From Magnetococcales bacterium (GTDB taxonomy: Bacteria > Pseudomonadota > Magnetococcia > Magnetococcales > JADFYX01): DNA of 11,201 nt. Of this stretch, positions 1-7,471 are shown one piece after another. Under the pieces are notes generated by a model. It did not search any database and had not been told where the DNA came from. It was given only the letters and a program-made list of their open reading frames with translations. The translations under genes were made by a program, and so were the position numbers. The first letter of the stretch is position 1. Every line of letters begins with the position of its first letter. The stretch spans positions 1-11,201 of the forward strand of contig JADFYX010000063.1 in assembly GCA_015232795.1 (NCBI GenBank), read 5' to 3'.

Positions 1-137
1 TTCGATTTTTTCTGATTCACCTGATAAACCAATATGTTGCACCATTAATGCACACCCAACTGCCGAATCTAGGATAATAATAAAAGCTTTTTTATCTTTT
101 GCAATTTATAAGTGTGAACAACAATAATCTCCAAACT
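1..137. other. left-edge region with two ambiguous open-frame fragments
   Basis: This is the stretch downstream of xerD. On the plus strand, a frame open from base 2 runs to a TAA at 125-127 (41 codons, including the peptide KPICCTINAHP). If real, it is the 3' end of a gene convergent with xerD, 10 bp away. On the minus strand, a frame is open from just after a TAA near 107 to the left edge, and its only ATG is at 45-43 (MVQHIGLSGESEKIE) without a clear ribosome-binding site. I recognise neither peptide and cannot choose between them. An AAAAGCTTTT palindrome near 82-92 is too small to call a terminator. Confidence 0.25.
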
Positions 138-1028
138 TTACGCACGTGGATGAAACTGCCCATGGACCTGTTTCATCCGCTCTTTTGCAATGTGAGTATA
201 AATCTCTGTGGTCGAAATATCTGCGTGTCCCAACATCATCTGCACCCCTCGCAGTTCTGCCCCATGATTAAGGAGGTGAGAGGCAAAAGAGTGACGAAGT
301 AGATGGGGGGAAATTTTTTTGCTAATTCCGGCATCTCTTGCATGTCGGCGAATAATGTACCAAAAATTTTGTCTTGTCATCGCATGACCACGATTGCTGA
401 CAAACAGAGCAGAAGTACTACGACCTTTTAATAAAACCGGCCTTGCTTGACTACGATATCTAGCTATGAGATCTAAAGCTACCTCACCTACTGGCACTAC
501 ACGTTCCTTATCACCCTTACCTATCACCCTTAAAAAACCAAAATCCACATCAAGACCATCAGTAGTTAGGGAGATCAACTCCGAAACTCGTAAGCCCGTT
601 GCATACAGTGTCTCCAACATTGCAGCATCCCTAAGACCAAGCTCTGTACTGCGGTCGGGGGAGGCGATGAGTTCGTCAACCTCTGTTTCACTTAAAATAT
701 CTGGTAGGTGGCGGATTCTCCGGGGGGTATCCAACAGACGGGTAGGATCGTCACTGCGCAGATTAAGAACCCCTAAAAAACGATAAAACCGCCCCACCGC
801 AGACCGCTTACGAGCCACTGTAGAGCCTGCCAGATCACGTTGCGAAAGCAGGGCAAGCCATTCAGCAATTATTGCTGGGGTGGCTTGCATAAAATCGCTC
901 TTTTGGCCTGCAAGATATTCACTCAAACCTATAAGATCTGTGCGGTATGCCTCTAGGGTATTACTAGCCAAACCATGCTCCACCAGCATATCATCTAAAA
1001 AATGCCGGATTAATCGTGTGTCACTCAT
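138..1028 (-). CDS. xerD: site-specific tyrosine recombinase XerD
   Basis: This 296-residue protein has the normal length and two-domain plan of XerC/XerD. The N-terminal SAM-like DNA-binding domain covers about residues 3-90 (SNTLEAYRTDL, then VARKRSAVGRFYRFL). The catalytic domain covers about 108-290. The full tyrosine recombinase set is visible: Arg147 in ATGLRVSEL, Lys171 in GKGDKERVVP, His242 and Arg245 in SPHLLRHSFASHL, His268 in LGHADISTT and nucleophile Tyr277 in EIYTH. With XerC at dif, the family resolves chromosome dimers at the septum with FtsK. The start is firm: AGGAG sits just upstream, and the ATG overlaps the methyltransferase stop as ATGA, implying translational coupling. 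XerD is preferred over XerC on overall style. An integron or phage integrase is unlikely, because the length is standard and no mobile context is seen. Confidence 0.93.
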   Translation of the reverse strand: MSDTRLIRHFLDDMLVEHGLASNTLEAYRTDLIGLSEYLAGQKSDFMQATPAIIAEWLALLSQRDLAGSTVARKRSAVGRFYRFLGVLNLRSDDPTRLLDTPRRIRHLPDILSETEVDELIASPDRSTELGLRDAAMLETLYATGLRVSELISLTTDGLDVDFGFLRVIGKGDKERVVPVGEVALDLIARYRSQARPVLLKGRSTSALFVSNRGHAMTRQNFWYIIRRHARDAGISKKISPHLLRHSFASHLLNHGAELRGVQMMLGHADISTTEIYTHIAKERMKQVHGQFHPRA

Positions 1029-1849
1029 TTTTTCTCCTGCTGGGTACTTCTGTTAGCATAATGTAATTCTGATTCTGGTGATTCATATGGTTCAATAGTT
1101 TGGGTTCTTTGGCTACCTATACGTGCTGAATCCATATTTAACACCTCTACTGCTGGCTGTCGTACCATCTCAACTTCAGATCGTAAGTTTGATTTGGCAT
1201 AGACCAACTTTTCTGCCTCACAAAGAATTACCCCACCCAAAGGGGCAAACCAACGGTTGCCAGCCTTCTCCCATGAAGAGGCCGATCCCAGCCAGCGGCT
1301 ATTTTTTACAGGTGGCTGGAATAGGGCAAAACAGGATTGGCGCACAACAAAAAGCGAATCTTGCAAAACAACCCGTAACTGACCAGGAGAGAATGGCTGG
1401 CCCCAACCAAATGGGGTTGAATCGCTTCTGGCCCAAAGCCCACCTCTATTAGGCACCATCAGTAATACCCTTCCTCCCGGTTCTAAAATCCGCCACACCT
1501 CACGAATTATTCCCCGGCTTGTCACAGCTCCTTCTAAAAGATGGGTAATTATCACCCGGTTAAAATACTTATCAGGAAATGGCAGAGCATCTGGTCGAAT
1601 CTGAGCAATACGATTATCTCTACCCAACGGCCATCTAGAGACCCCCATCTCAGCAGGAGAAGCTCCCACACAGTTGCCAAGATGTTTAGAGAGATGCTTT
1701 AAATATGGTTGGGTGTAACCCAAACCACAACTGCGATTAGCCGGAAGCATGCTAACCCACCTCTCCATCACCCCACCAGTAAGCCTAACCACAGATTTAC
1801 CTTGGTCGGTGCCATACCAGCTTTGCAATCTAATGGCATCAAATGTCAT
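1025..1849 (-). CDS. class I SAM-dependent methyltransferase
   Basis: This predicted cytoplasmic methyltransferase has 274 residues. A glycine-rich SAM-binding motif I lies at 41-50 (CGLGYTQPYL). The methyltransferase-11-like core follows: DALPFPDKYFNRVI at about 87-100, a charged helix with REVWRILEPGGRVLLMVPN at 116-134, then GLWARSDSTPFGWGQPFS. The C-terminal 60 residues are polar and probably disordered. The substrate is unknown. The ATG at 1849 is chosen because the frame can be extended to 1963 only by running antisense into gloB, and the extension lacks family features. No strong Shine-Dalgarno precedes 1849. It is divergent from gloB across a 58-bp gap and overlaps xerD by 4 bp. Related methyltransferases sit beside gloB in many alphaproteobacteria, so a link to glyoxal metabolism has been plausible but is unproven. 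Confidence 0.8.
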   Translation of the reverse strand: MTFDAIRLQSWYGTDQGKSVVRLTGGVMERWVSMLPANRSCGLGYTQPYLKHLSKHLGNCVGASPAEMGVSRWPLGRDNRIAQIRPDALPFPDKYFNRVIITHLLEGAVTSRGIIREVWRILEPGGRVLLMVPNRGGLWARSDSTPFGWGQPFSPGQLRVVLQDSLFVVRQSCFALFQPPVKNSRWLGSASSWEKAGNRWFAPLGGVILCEAEKLVYAKSNLRSEVEMVRQPAVEVLNMDSARIGSQRTQTIEPYESPESELHYANRSTQQEKK

Positions 1850-1907
1850 AATAGAGAAGATCCATGCTGTTTTACGGTGAAAATAACTTATTAATGGAAC
1901 CTTGAAT
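1850..1907. promoter_or_regulatory. divergent intergenic region, methyltransferase/gloB
   Basis: Only 58 bp separate the two divergent start codons, so promoters for both genes must lie here or reach into the coding sequences. The stretch is AT-rich, with TTTACG at about 1872 and AACTTATTAATG at about 1885-1896, but I find no convincing pair of -35 and -10 boxes. GGAAC at 1896-1900 is the probable gloB ribosome-binding site and favours the ATG at 1908 over the in-frame TTG at 1902 and the ATG at 1914. Confidence 0.35.
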
Positions 1908-2681
1908 ATGATTATGCCCCAAGAATCCCTCATCGTCGAGGCTGTCCCGGTTTTAGGGGACAACTATGTCTGGATGTTTGCCAGCAATAATAAAGAGTAT
2001 GTCGCAGTTGACCCAGGAGAAGCAACCGCAGTTAGCCAGTGGCTGGACAGGTTGGGGGCATCTTTATCCCATATTCTACTTACCCATCACCACAACGATC
2101 ATACAGGAGGGGTGGCAGATTTAAAGAGGCGATATGGAGCTAAAATTATTGGCAGCAAAGCAGATGCCCAGCGTTTACCACCGTTGGACCATGCTGTAAA
2201 AGAGGGAGACATTCTAAATGTGGGAGAGTGTCAGGTGCAGATAATAGAGACACCGGGCCATACTATGGGTCATGTTATCTATAAGGTGGGTGATGCCCTG
2301 TTTGTTGGCGACACCCTCTTTAGTATGGGGTGTGGACGATTGTTTGAAGGAAGCCCTGAGGTTATGTGGCAAAGTCTGCAAAAAATCCAAACCCTACCAG
2401 ATGCAACAAAGATCTACCCTGCCCATGAATATACCCTTACCAACCACGGCTTTGCTCTTATGCTAGAGCCAGATAACCAAGATCTTTTAGCCCTACAAAA
2501 AGAGTTACTTATAAAAAATGATAACGACACTCCCACCCTGCCGACCACACTAGCAGCAGAGAAAAAGTTAAACCCATTTTTGCGTACCGAAGATGACCAG
2601 TTTGCAAAAAAAATTGGTCTACAAGCAAAAACTCCCCAAGAAAGGTTTGCCATATTACGGGAGAAAAGAAACCATTTTTAG
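1908..2681 (+). CDS. gloB: hydroxyacylglutathione hydrolase (glyoxalase II)
   Basis: This 257-residue metallo-beta-lactamase-fold enzyme hydrolyses S-D-lactoylglutathione to D-lactate and glutathione, the second step of cytosolic methylglyoxal detoxification. The zinc/iron ligands are visible: THHHNDHTGG (His60, His62, Asp64, His65), His118 in TPGHTMGH, Asp135 in FVGDTLFSMGCGRLFEG, and His173 in YPAHEYT. The C-terminal glyoxalase II substrate domain is present, with LNPFLRTED at about 221-229. The length matches the family (about 250-260). The start at 1908 is chosen on GGAAC spacing; an in-frame TTG at 1902 would add two residues. It is the only clear plus-strand gene here and converges on ecfT with a 42-bp gap. 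Glutathione use fits with the GST-like gene at 10327-11004, although the two are not linked. Confidence 0.95.
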   Translation: MIMPQESLIVEAVPVLGDNYVWMFASNNKEYVAVDPGEATAVSQWLDRLGASLSHILLTHHHNDHTGGVADLKRRYGAKIIGSKADAQRLPPLDHAVKEGDILNVGECQVQIIETPGHTMGHVIYKVGDALFVGDTLFSMGCGRLFEGSPEVMWQSLQKIQTLPDATKIYPAHEYTLTNHGFALMLEPDNQDLLALQKELLIKNDNDTPTLPTTLAAEKKLNPFLRTEDDQFAKKIGLQAKTPQERFAILREKRNHF

Positions 2682-2689
2682 CTCCCGTA
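2656..2689. terminator. hairpin spanning the gloB stop, possible bidirectional terminator
   Basis: TACGGGAG at 2656-2663 and CTCCCGTA at 2682-2689 form a perfect 8-bp inverted repeat with an 18-nt loop. The gloB stop codon lies at the end of the loop. It sits between convergent gloB and ecfT. No U-run follows on either strand, so it is a weak candidate for intrinsic termination. It could instead protect the 3' end of the mRNA. Confidence 0.35.
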
Positions 2690-2723
2690 TATTAATAATA
2701 TAGCCATTAAACGGTCGGTGATT

Positions 2724-3497
2724 TTATCCTAGAAACGGCACGGCAACTCCTAGAAGCACTGAGATCAACACCGCTCCATCGCGCCAACCAAAAGTGGTGG
2801 TAAGAGGAGGAATTACAGGTAGACCATGCAATATACCTCTAACTCTTAATGCCTCCTCTTGGGCATGGGCGCAGCGTAGCAGGCGGAAAAGCAGGGCTTC
2901 ACCTGCTTGGGCCATGGAATATAATTTCTCTAACCATCTTCTAGATGTTCCTACCCCTAACCTATGGTCCATATCCCTTTTTACCCCTCCTGCCTCACTG
3001 ATTAAATGGGGAATACGTCCCAAGGTAAAAGCCAAAAGCCCAAGACCACGCTCTAAGGGAACTCCAAATTTTTCCAGAAAACCAAACAGACTTTTAAAAG
3101 CTGCAACTATCTGCCCATGGGTGGTAGTTTTTATTAAAACCCAAGAGAGTGTAACCATTAAAACAAGCCTTACAGAATAGCTAACCCCGGCTACTGCTCC
3201 CTCCTGACTTATGGCTGTTAAACCTGGCAATACAGGCTGACCAGGAGTTAATAAAGCATGGAAAAACCACAGAGCAAAAAAAAGCCAACGCAACCTTTTT
3301 AACTGCTGGAGATATAGCCTCAAATTCAACTTAGCAGCAATAATTGCAATAGATACAAACAGTAGAGCTACCCAACCACCAGGGGTTGTAAATGGCTGGC
3401 TTAACAACAGAGGCATTAAGAGAAAAAATGCCAAAAGTTTAGCCCGGGGATCACAGTTGCCTAAAAATGAATTGGGAGTTGGCAGAGCACCACTCAT
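2724..3497 (-). CDS. energy-coupling factor transporter transmembrane protein (EcfT/CbiQ family)
   Basis: This 257-residue integral inner-membrane protein belongs to the family that couples an S-component and ATPases in ECF vitamin or metal uptake transporters. Hydrophobic segments lie at about 20-34, 41-56, 69-83, 101-115, 143-157 and 232-255. NCDPRAKLLAFFLL near the N terminus matches the usual EcfT opening (DPRxKL). The cytoplasmic coupling region contains EEALRVRG at 204-211, corresponding to the second Ala-Arg-Gly motif. The first such motif, expected around 160-172, is degenerate (EAGGVKRDMDHR). No EcfA ATPase or S-component is present in the window, so the substrate is unknown. GGAAAC is spaced well before the ATG. 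The gene follows the small FimV-like gene by 39 bp on the same strand and is probably cotranscribed with it. Confidence 0.8.
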   Translation of the reverse strand: MSGALPTPNSFLGNCDPRAKLLAFFLLMPLLLSQPFTTPGGWVALLFVSIAIIAAKLNLRLYLQQLKRLRWLFFALWFFHALLTPGQPVLPGLTAISQEGAVAGVSYSVRLVLMVTLSWVLIKTTTHGQIVAAFKSLFGFLEKFGVPLERGLGLLAFTLGRIPHLISEAGGVKRDMDHRLGVGTSRRWLEKLYSMAQAGEALLFRLLRCAHAQEEALRVRGILHGLPVIPPLTTTFGWRDGAVLISVLLGVAVPFLG

Positions 3498-3536
3498 AGT
3501 GTTTCCAAGTTTCTAGCAATTTGGCAGGAAAGTTCT

Positions 3537-4802
3537 TCAGACCGGATTTTTTTTATTTTTATCATCAAGCATCTTCTCCAAAGAGCTCATAACCGCCTCT
3601 ATGGATAGATCTTCCCCACTGTTATCTGTAACCTTAACATCGTTTGTGGCATCTTTTTTAATTACTAAAGAAGGTGTTGCTTTGGCCCCACCTCCCTGCA
3701 TTATTACTGCTGAAAGTCGCCCCGATGATGTTGGCTTTGCGGGTTTAGGAGCAGGTTTGGGGGTGGCAACCTCTGGGGGTGCTGATGTTGGCTCCGGTGC
3801 AACAATAGCTGGCTTGGGAATAGCAGCCACCTGGGGTGTGGTTGCTGTCTCTACTGGTGCAGATGTGGGTTTGGGAAGTTTAACTGCTTGCCCCTTAGCT
3901 GCCACAGTTTTATCAACTGACTGAGTTTGAGTTGCTGCTGGTACTGACTGGGTTGGTTGAGGCAAAGGCTCAGGAGCAGATTTAGGCGCAGATTCAGGTG
4001 CAGATTCAGGAGCAGGTTGAGGAATGTTAACAGGTTGATCACCTTTAACTATTGCCTCAGTATCTGGCTCACTTTTCTGGGATGTTTGTTTAGAAGTAGA
4101 GTGGGCCTGCTCCATTTTGGGCACAGCTCCTGGTTCTGCCCATTCATCAGCAGCTAGAAGAGTCTCCCAACTCTCTACAGGAAGTTTAGCTTTCTCTTCT
4201 CGCGCAATAATTAGTAGATCCTCATCACTTATAGTACCCTTTCTCCACCAGATCCAAAAGAGAACGACTCCTAGCACTCCTCCAACTACCCACCACAATA
4301 GATAACGCTCCCAACTTTTCTCAACATTTGTGGTTTTTACAGACAAAGCCCCACTAGTGGCTTTTGTTGTTGTAGAAATAGTACTTACAGGTAACTTTCT
4401 CGGAGGAAGAGGGGTAATTTGACCATCAAACTGTACTGGGAAGTTTCGTGATAGTGTACTGCCACCGAGATCAACGCTAACTAGCAGAGTAAAAAAAGGG
4501 GTCTCTTGAGGATTTTTTCCAGTTATGACTAAAAATTTCTGTTTGCCATCATTGACTACAGAGGCATCAAACTCTGCTCCCAACTCCTTTGCGTAGTCAG
4601 TTCGGTTTCCAGTTGATACCACAATTTTATTGATCTTCTCATCGCCAGTAAGGATAACGGGAATCTCCCCATGAAACATATTGGCTTCGGTACGAAAAAC
4701 CTGAATTTCGCCCAAACTAACAGCCAAGACATTTTTCGGCACTGCGACCATAAAGATCAAAGCCAAAAAAGCCATAGCAAAAAGTCTAAATTTATTTAAC
4801 AT
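3537..4802 (-). CDS. compact FimV-like envelope protein with proline-rich tail
   Basis: This 421-residue protein is predicted to span the inner membrane once. A signal peptide covers 1-27 (cut after VLA). The periplasmic segment at about 28-127 resembles the FimV N-terminal domain: VSLGEIQVFRTEANMFHGEIP, then TPFFTLLVSVDLGGSTLSRNFPVQ. A transmembrane helix at about 167-186 (YLLWWVVGGVLGVVLFWIWW) precedes a basic stop (RKG). A cytoplasmic tail follows, with a Pro/Ala/Glu/Lys-rich stretch at about 258-360 and a short C-terminal helix (SIEAVMSSLEKML). It has no LysM and no TPR. I prefer the ATG at 4802 with weak GAG upstream. An in-frame TTG at 4814 would add four residues and overlap the fimV stop as TTGA. 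Its place directly after the large FimV suggests duplication of the N-terminal module or a partner protein. The function is not established. Confidence 0.72.
   Translation of the reverse strand: MLNKFRLFAMAFLALIFMVAVPKNVLAVSLGEIQVFRTEANMFHGEIPVILTGDEKINKIVVSTGNRTDYAKELGAEFDASVVNDGKQKFLVITGKNPQETPFFTLLVSVDLGGSTLSRNFPVQFDGQITPLPPRKLPVSTISTTTKATSGALSVKTTNVEKSWERYLLWWVVGGVLGVVLFWIWWRKGTISDEDLLIIAREEKAKLPVESWETLLAADEWAEPGAVPKMEQAHSTSKQTSQKSEPDTEAIVKGDQPVNIPQPAPESAPESAPKSAPEPLPQPTQSVPAATQTQSVDKTVAAKGQAVKLPKPTSAPVETATTPQVAAIPKPAIVAPEPTSAPPEVATPKPAPKPAKPTSSGRLSAVIMQGGGAKATPSLVIKKDATNDVKVTDNSGEDLSIEAVMSSLEKMLDDKNKKNPV
3965..4012 (-). repeat. four imperfect 12-bp tandem units in the small fimV-like gene
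   Basis: Four 12-bp units, best conserved as CAGATTCAGGWG on the plus strand, are read on the minus strand as APESAPESAPKSAPEP. They are in frame and expand the proline-rich cytoplasmic linker without breaking the gene. Confidence 0.75.
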
Positions 4803-4810
4803 AACGTATC

Positions 4811-7273
4811 TCAATCACTTTTTTTTTTCGTTGCCGAATCTGTGGGATCTTCCAGATCATAGCCTATCTCAAGAAACAGCTCTTCATCCTCTGGGTTAGA
4901 AGCGATAGCAGTTGGTTTTACCAAATCATCATCTTTTACAAGACCAGAATCTATCTCTAAAACTAAATCATCAGCAGCATCTATAGCCTCAACATCAATA
5001 GCCGAGTCAGCTTTATCTACCGCCACAACCTTATCATTATGGTTTTCAATGGGAGCAAACTCTATTGTTTCCATATCATCAGATGTAACCAAATCTTCAT
5101 CGGCAACAGAGGCTAAATCAACCAACTCCACTGGAACAAACTCCACTTGCTCCAAAGGTGGTGCATCGTTTAGCAAATCATCGGTTGTTGGGTTGTTAAT
5201 AGGAGATTCTGAAACAAATTCAATTACCTCATCTTCACTCTCTTGATTCTCACCGCTTTTTTCCAACTCTTGGCTTTCATCGGCATTGGGTAGCTCAAAT
5301 GTTGTAACCTCATCTACTTCATCACCACTCAACTCAGCAATATTTTCTGTACTAGCTGTTTGCTCTGTTGCAATTTCAAAGATTTCTTCATCAGCCTCTA
5401 CTAAGATTGGGGCAGACTCCTCTAGCTCTTGCTCTACGGAGACAGGCTCTTCTATGGAGTCTGGCTCTTCAATGGAGTCTGGCTCTTCAATGGAGTCTGC
5501 TGCTATGGAAGCTGCCTCTGCTATGGAAGCTGCCTCTGCTATGGAAGCTGCCTCTGTTGTCGTCGTATCAAGCTCTACCACTTTTGCTTGGGGTTCTTGA
5601 TTATCTGCAAACTCTGAATTTTTATCTACAACCTGATCAAATGAGATAGACTTTGTTGGCAATAAATCCCCTAGTTTCTGCCGTCGCAGCCAAAGGAGAA
5701 CACCAAGTAAAGTTGCAACCAGACCACCAGCCCCAGCAGTTACGATGCTACTATCAATACCTTTTGCAGCATCGCTCTCTTTTGCCATGTTTGATTCAAG
5801 CTGCGCAAATCGTCTATTAAGATGTGTCCGCTCGGCTTCACTCTTTTCAAGTTGAGAAGAGAGTTTAGATATGTTGCTGGTTAACTTTGCTACCAATGCA
5901 GTTAAATTTGTAACCTGTCCACCCATCTGCTCCAACTCAAGCAGCGTAGATGCCAACTCTTTTTCGTAAGTTTTTTGCTCTGAAATATCCTCTTTAAGCT
6001 TTGTTTCATGGGTAGAAACTACCCCATCAATTAACTTAGGCAATACCTGTTCTGCGTCTTCACTTACACTCTTACTATTAGCACCATCTGGCTTAATGGT
6101 AAGGTTCAGAGCAACCGCAACTTGTTCTGGTTTATAATCTGGCTGAGATTGCTCTGACTGGGACTCTTCCATAACCCCCTGAGATATTGCATTGCTAACT
6201 TTCAAGGGAGGTAAACTTACTTTTTGGTTTGCTGCATTTGTTTTAGATCTTATGGCTTTCCACTCTATCCACTGTCTTTTAAACTCTTCATAAGCAGCTT
6301 TTTGGGAAAGTACCCCTATATCCTCAGAGTTCGGTACAGATAAAATTGTCCCTGCTATCAATCCGCTCATGTTGTCATGGTAAAATCCAGAGCGATTTTT
6401 TTTCCACAAGGCAACAGCAATCTGAGACAAGGTCCAACTACCATCACTACCTTTTAGTTTTCTCACAATACTAGACAAACTCTCGTCCCAACCAACAGGC
6501 CCATAGGTTTTTTCTTTACTATTTTTCATGAAAGAGGCGGTCACTAACGGCAAAGCAGAAGGAGCAACAGAGGTAGGTTTAGCCAAAACTGGAGTTGCTA
6601 CAGGTGGGTTAGCAGTATCAGTAGGAGTCACAACCTGACTGGGAGTAATAACCTTATGAGGAGTGACAACCTCACGGGGAACGACTTCCTCAGAGACAGG
6701 ATAGATAATCCGCTTACCAAATCCCCCACTTTGTGGTATCTCTCCATTAAGAGGCTCTCTGGGTTGCTCTATATCTTTAGTAGTCCCATCACTTTTTGCA
6801 TCAGGATAAGTTACAGTGTCAATAACTTGTTGGTTTTGTTGTTCATCACCAAAGAGAGGTGTATTCGTTTGAGGAAGTATATCTAAAAAAATCTGAAAAT
6901 TCCGAAAATAAGAGCCACGACCTACAGAGGTTTTAAGAAGCAGGTTGAAGAACGGCTCATTAAACGGTTTTAAGCTACTAATTTTTAGAACACGCTCAAT
7001 ATCTTTTCCGATCATATCTATGGAGAGATAAGAGACAGGAATAGCCCGGTCCAACTCCATAACCTTATAATCAGCGGGTAGAGCAATGGTTACATAAGCC
7101 CCTTGGACTATCTCATCGGCTCGTAAGGTTAAGGGAATTGAAGCCACAAAAGGTTCCCCCAAACGACTAGTGACTACCACATCACCAAAAGAGTGAGCAA
7201 AAACTAATGACGGCATCACAAACAAAAGAGATAAACTCAATAAGGCTGCGTGAAAATATTGTTTCCAACCCAT
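4811..7273 (-). CDS. fimV: FimV/HubP-family polar landmark-like protein with LysM domain
   Basis: This 820-residue protein is built like the FimV/HubP family, which in gammaproteobacteria organises cell poles, type IV pili and chemoreceptors. The signal peptide is 1-26 (LVFA/HSFG). The conserved N-terminal domain covers 27-131 (FGDVVVTSRLGEPFVASIPL; FNLLLKTSVGRGSYFRNFQIFLD). A Pro/Thr/Val linker at 190-245 leads to a FimV-type LysM at about 257-316 (YGPVGWDESLSSIV, SVPNSEDIG) that should bind peptidoglycan. A coiled coil covers about 425-500, and a transmembrane helix 513-529 is followed by RRQK. The cytoplasmic tail (540-820) is very acidic and contains two tandem repeat sets at 574-610. The usual C-terminal TPR-like FimV motif is not visible. 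AGG is spaced well before the ATG, and the gene starts after the asd terminator. Its position after leuB-asd matches fimV in Pseudomonas-type genomes. Confidence 0.88.
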   Translation of the reverse strand: MGWKQYFHAALLSLSLLFVMPSLVFAHSFGDVVVTSRLGEPFVASIPLTLRADEIVQGAYVTIALPADYKVMELDRAIPVSYLSIDMIGKDIERVLKISSLKPFNEPFFNLLLKTSVGRGSYFRNFQIFLDILPQTNTPLFGDEQQNQQVIDTVTYPDAKSDGTTKDIEQPREPLNGEIPQSGGFGKRIIYPVSEEVVPREVVTPHKVITPSQVVTPTDTANPPVATPVLAKPTSVAPSALPLVTASFMKNSKEKTYGPVGWDESLSSIVRKLKGSDGSWTLSQIAVALWKKNRSGFYHDNMSGLIAGTILSVPNSEDIGVLSQKAAYEEFKRQWIEWKAIRSKTNAANQKVSLPPLKVSNAISQGVMEESQSEQSQPDYKPEQVAVALNLTIKPDGANSKSVSEDAEQVLPKLIDGVVSTHETKLKEDISEQKTYEKELASTLLELEQMGGQVTNLTALVAKLTSNISKLSSQLEKSEAERTHLNRRFAQLESNMAKESDAAKGIDSSIVTAGAGGLVATLLGVLLWLRRQKLGDLLPTKSISFDQVVDKNSEFADNQEPQAKVVELDTTTTEAASIAEAASIAEAASIAADSIEEPDSIEEPDSIEEPVSVEQELEESAPILVEADEEIFEIATEQTASTENIAELSGDEVDEVTTFELPNADESQELEKSGENQESEDEVIEFVSESPINNPTTDDLLNDAPPLEQVEFVPVELVDLASVADEDLVTSDDMETIEFAPIENHNDKVVAVDKADSAIDVEAIDAADDLVLEIDSGLVKDDDLVKPTAIASNPEDEELFLEIGYDLEDPTDSATKKKSD
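5451..5558 (-). repeat. six 18-bp tandem units inside fimV
   Basis: Six contiguous 18-bp units occur. On the plus strand, units 1-3 (5451-5504) are close to TCAATGGAGTCTGGCTCT, and units 4-6 (5505-5558) are close to ATGGAAGCTGCCTCTGCT. On the minus strand they encode EAASIA three times, then DSIEEP three times. The two sets share the ATGGA core, so one may be an older diverged copy of the other. Because 18 is divisible by three, copy number can change without a frameshift. Confidence 0.9.
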
Positions 7274-7400
7274 TTTTCAAACCTATGTAGATAATTAACA
7301 AATCACGAAAAGGTTCACTTTAACATAATTACAATACCATTTGAGCAAATTTGAAAATATAACAGCAAGAATCACGCCTAATTATAGGATATTAACAAGA

Positions 7401-7437
7401 AAAACCCCCAAAGAGCAAAGCTCTCCAGGGGTATTTT
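7401..7437 (-). terminator. rho-independent terminator after asd
   Basis: In the minus-strand sense, CCCCTGGAGAGC, a 3-base TTT loop and GCTCTTTGGGGG form a GC-rich stem, followed directly by TTTTT. It lies 35 bp past the asd stop. The plus strand also ends in a T-rich tract (TATTTTTGC), so it could work both ways, but no plus-strand gene enters from the left. The rest of the 198-bp fimV-asd gap is AT-rich and must hold the fimV promoter. I see no strong sigma-70 boxes there. Confidence 0.85.
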
Positions 7438-7471
7438 TGCAAGCTGTATAAATCTTGAATAAATCTTCTAA

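Noticed and set aside
466..786. 106-codon plus-strand open frame inside xerD
   Set aside because: It is an antisense shadow of a strongly conserved recombinase, and its Ser/Arg-rich product has no recognisable features.
138..1028. XerD gene as an integrase marking a mobile element
   Set aside because: The length, motifs and operon with housekeeping genes fit chromosomal XerD. No attachment-site duplication, tRNA or phage genes are present.
1850..1963. Longer methyltransferase start at 1963, adding 38 residues
   Set aside because: It runs antisense into gloB, and the extra residues carry no family motif. The ATG at 1849 gives a normal N terminus.
5286..5649. Three overlapping plus-strand open frames over the fimV repeats
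   Set aside because: They arise because the 18-bp repeat lacks stops in every frame. The products are simple repeats (MESGSS, LLWSLAL, YGVWLF) with no family likeness.
7274..7400. Strong sigma-70 promoter for fimV
   Set aside because: A TTGCTC followed 17 bp later by TGTTAA can be picked out, but each matches only three of six consensus bases in very AT-rich DNA.
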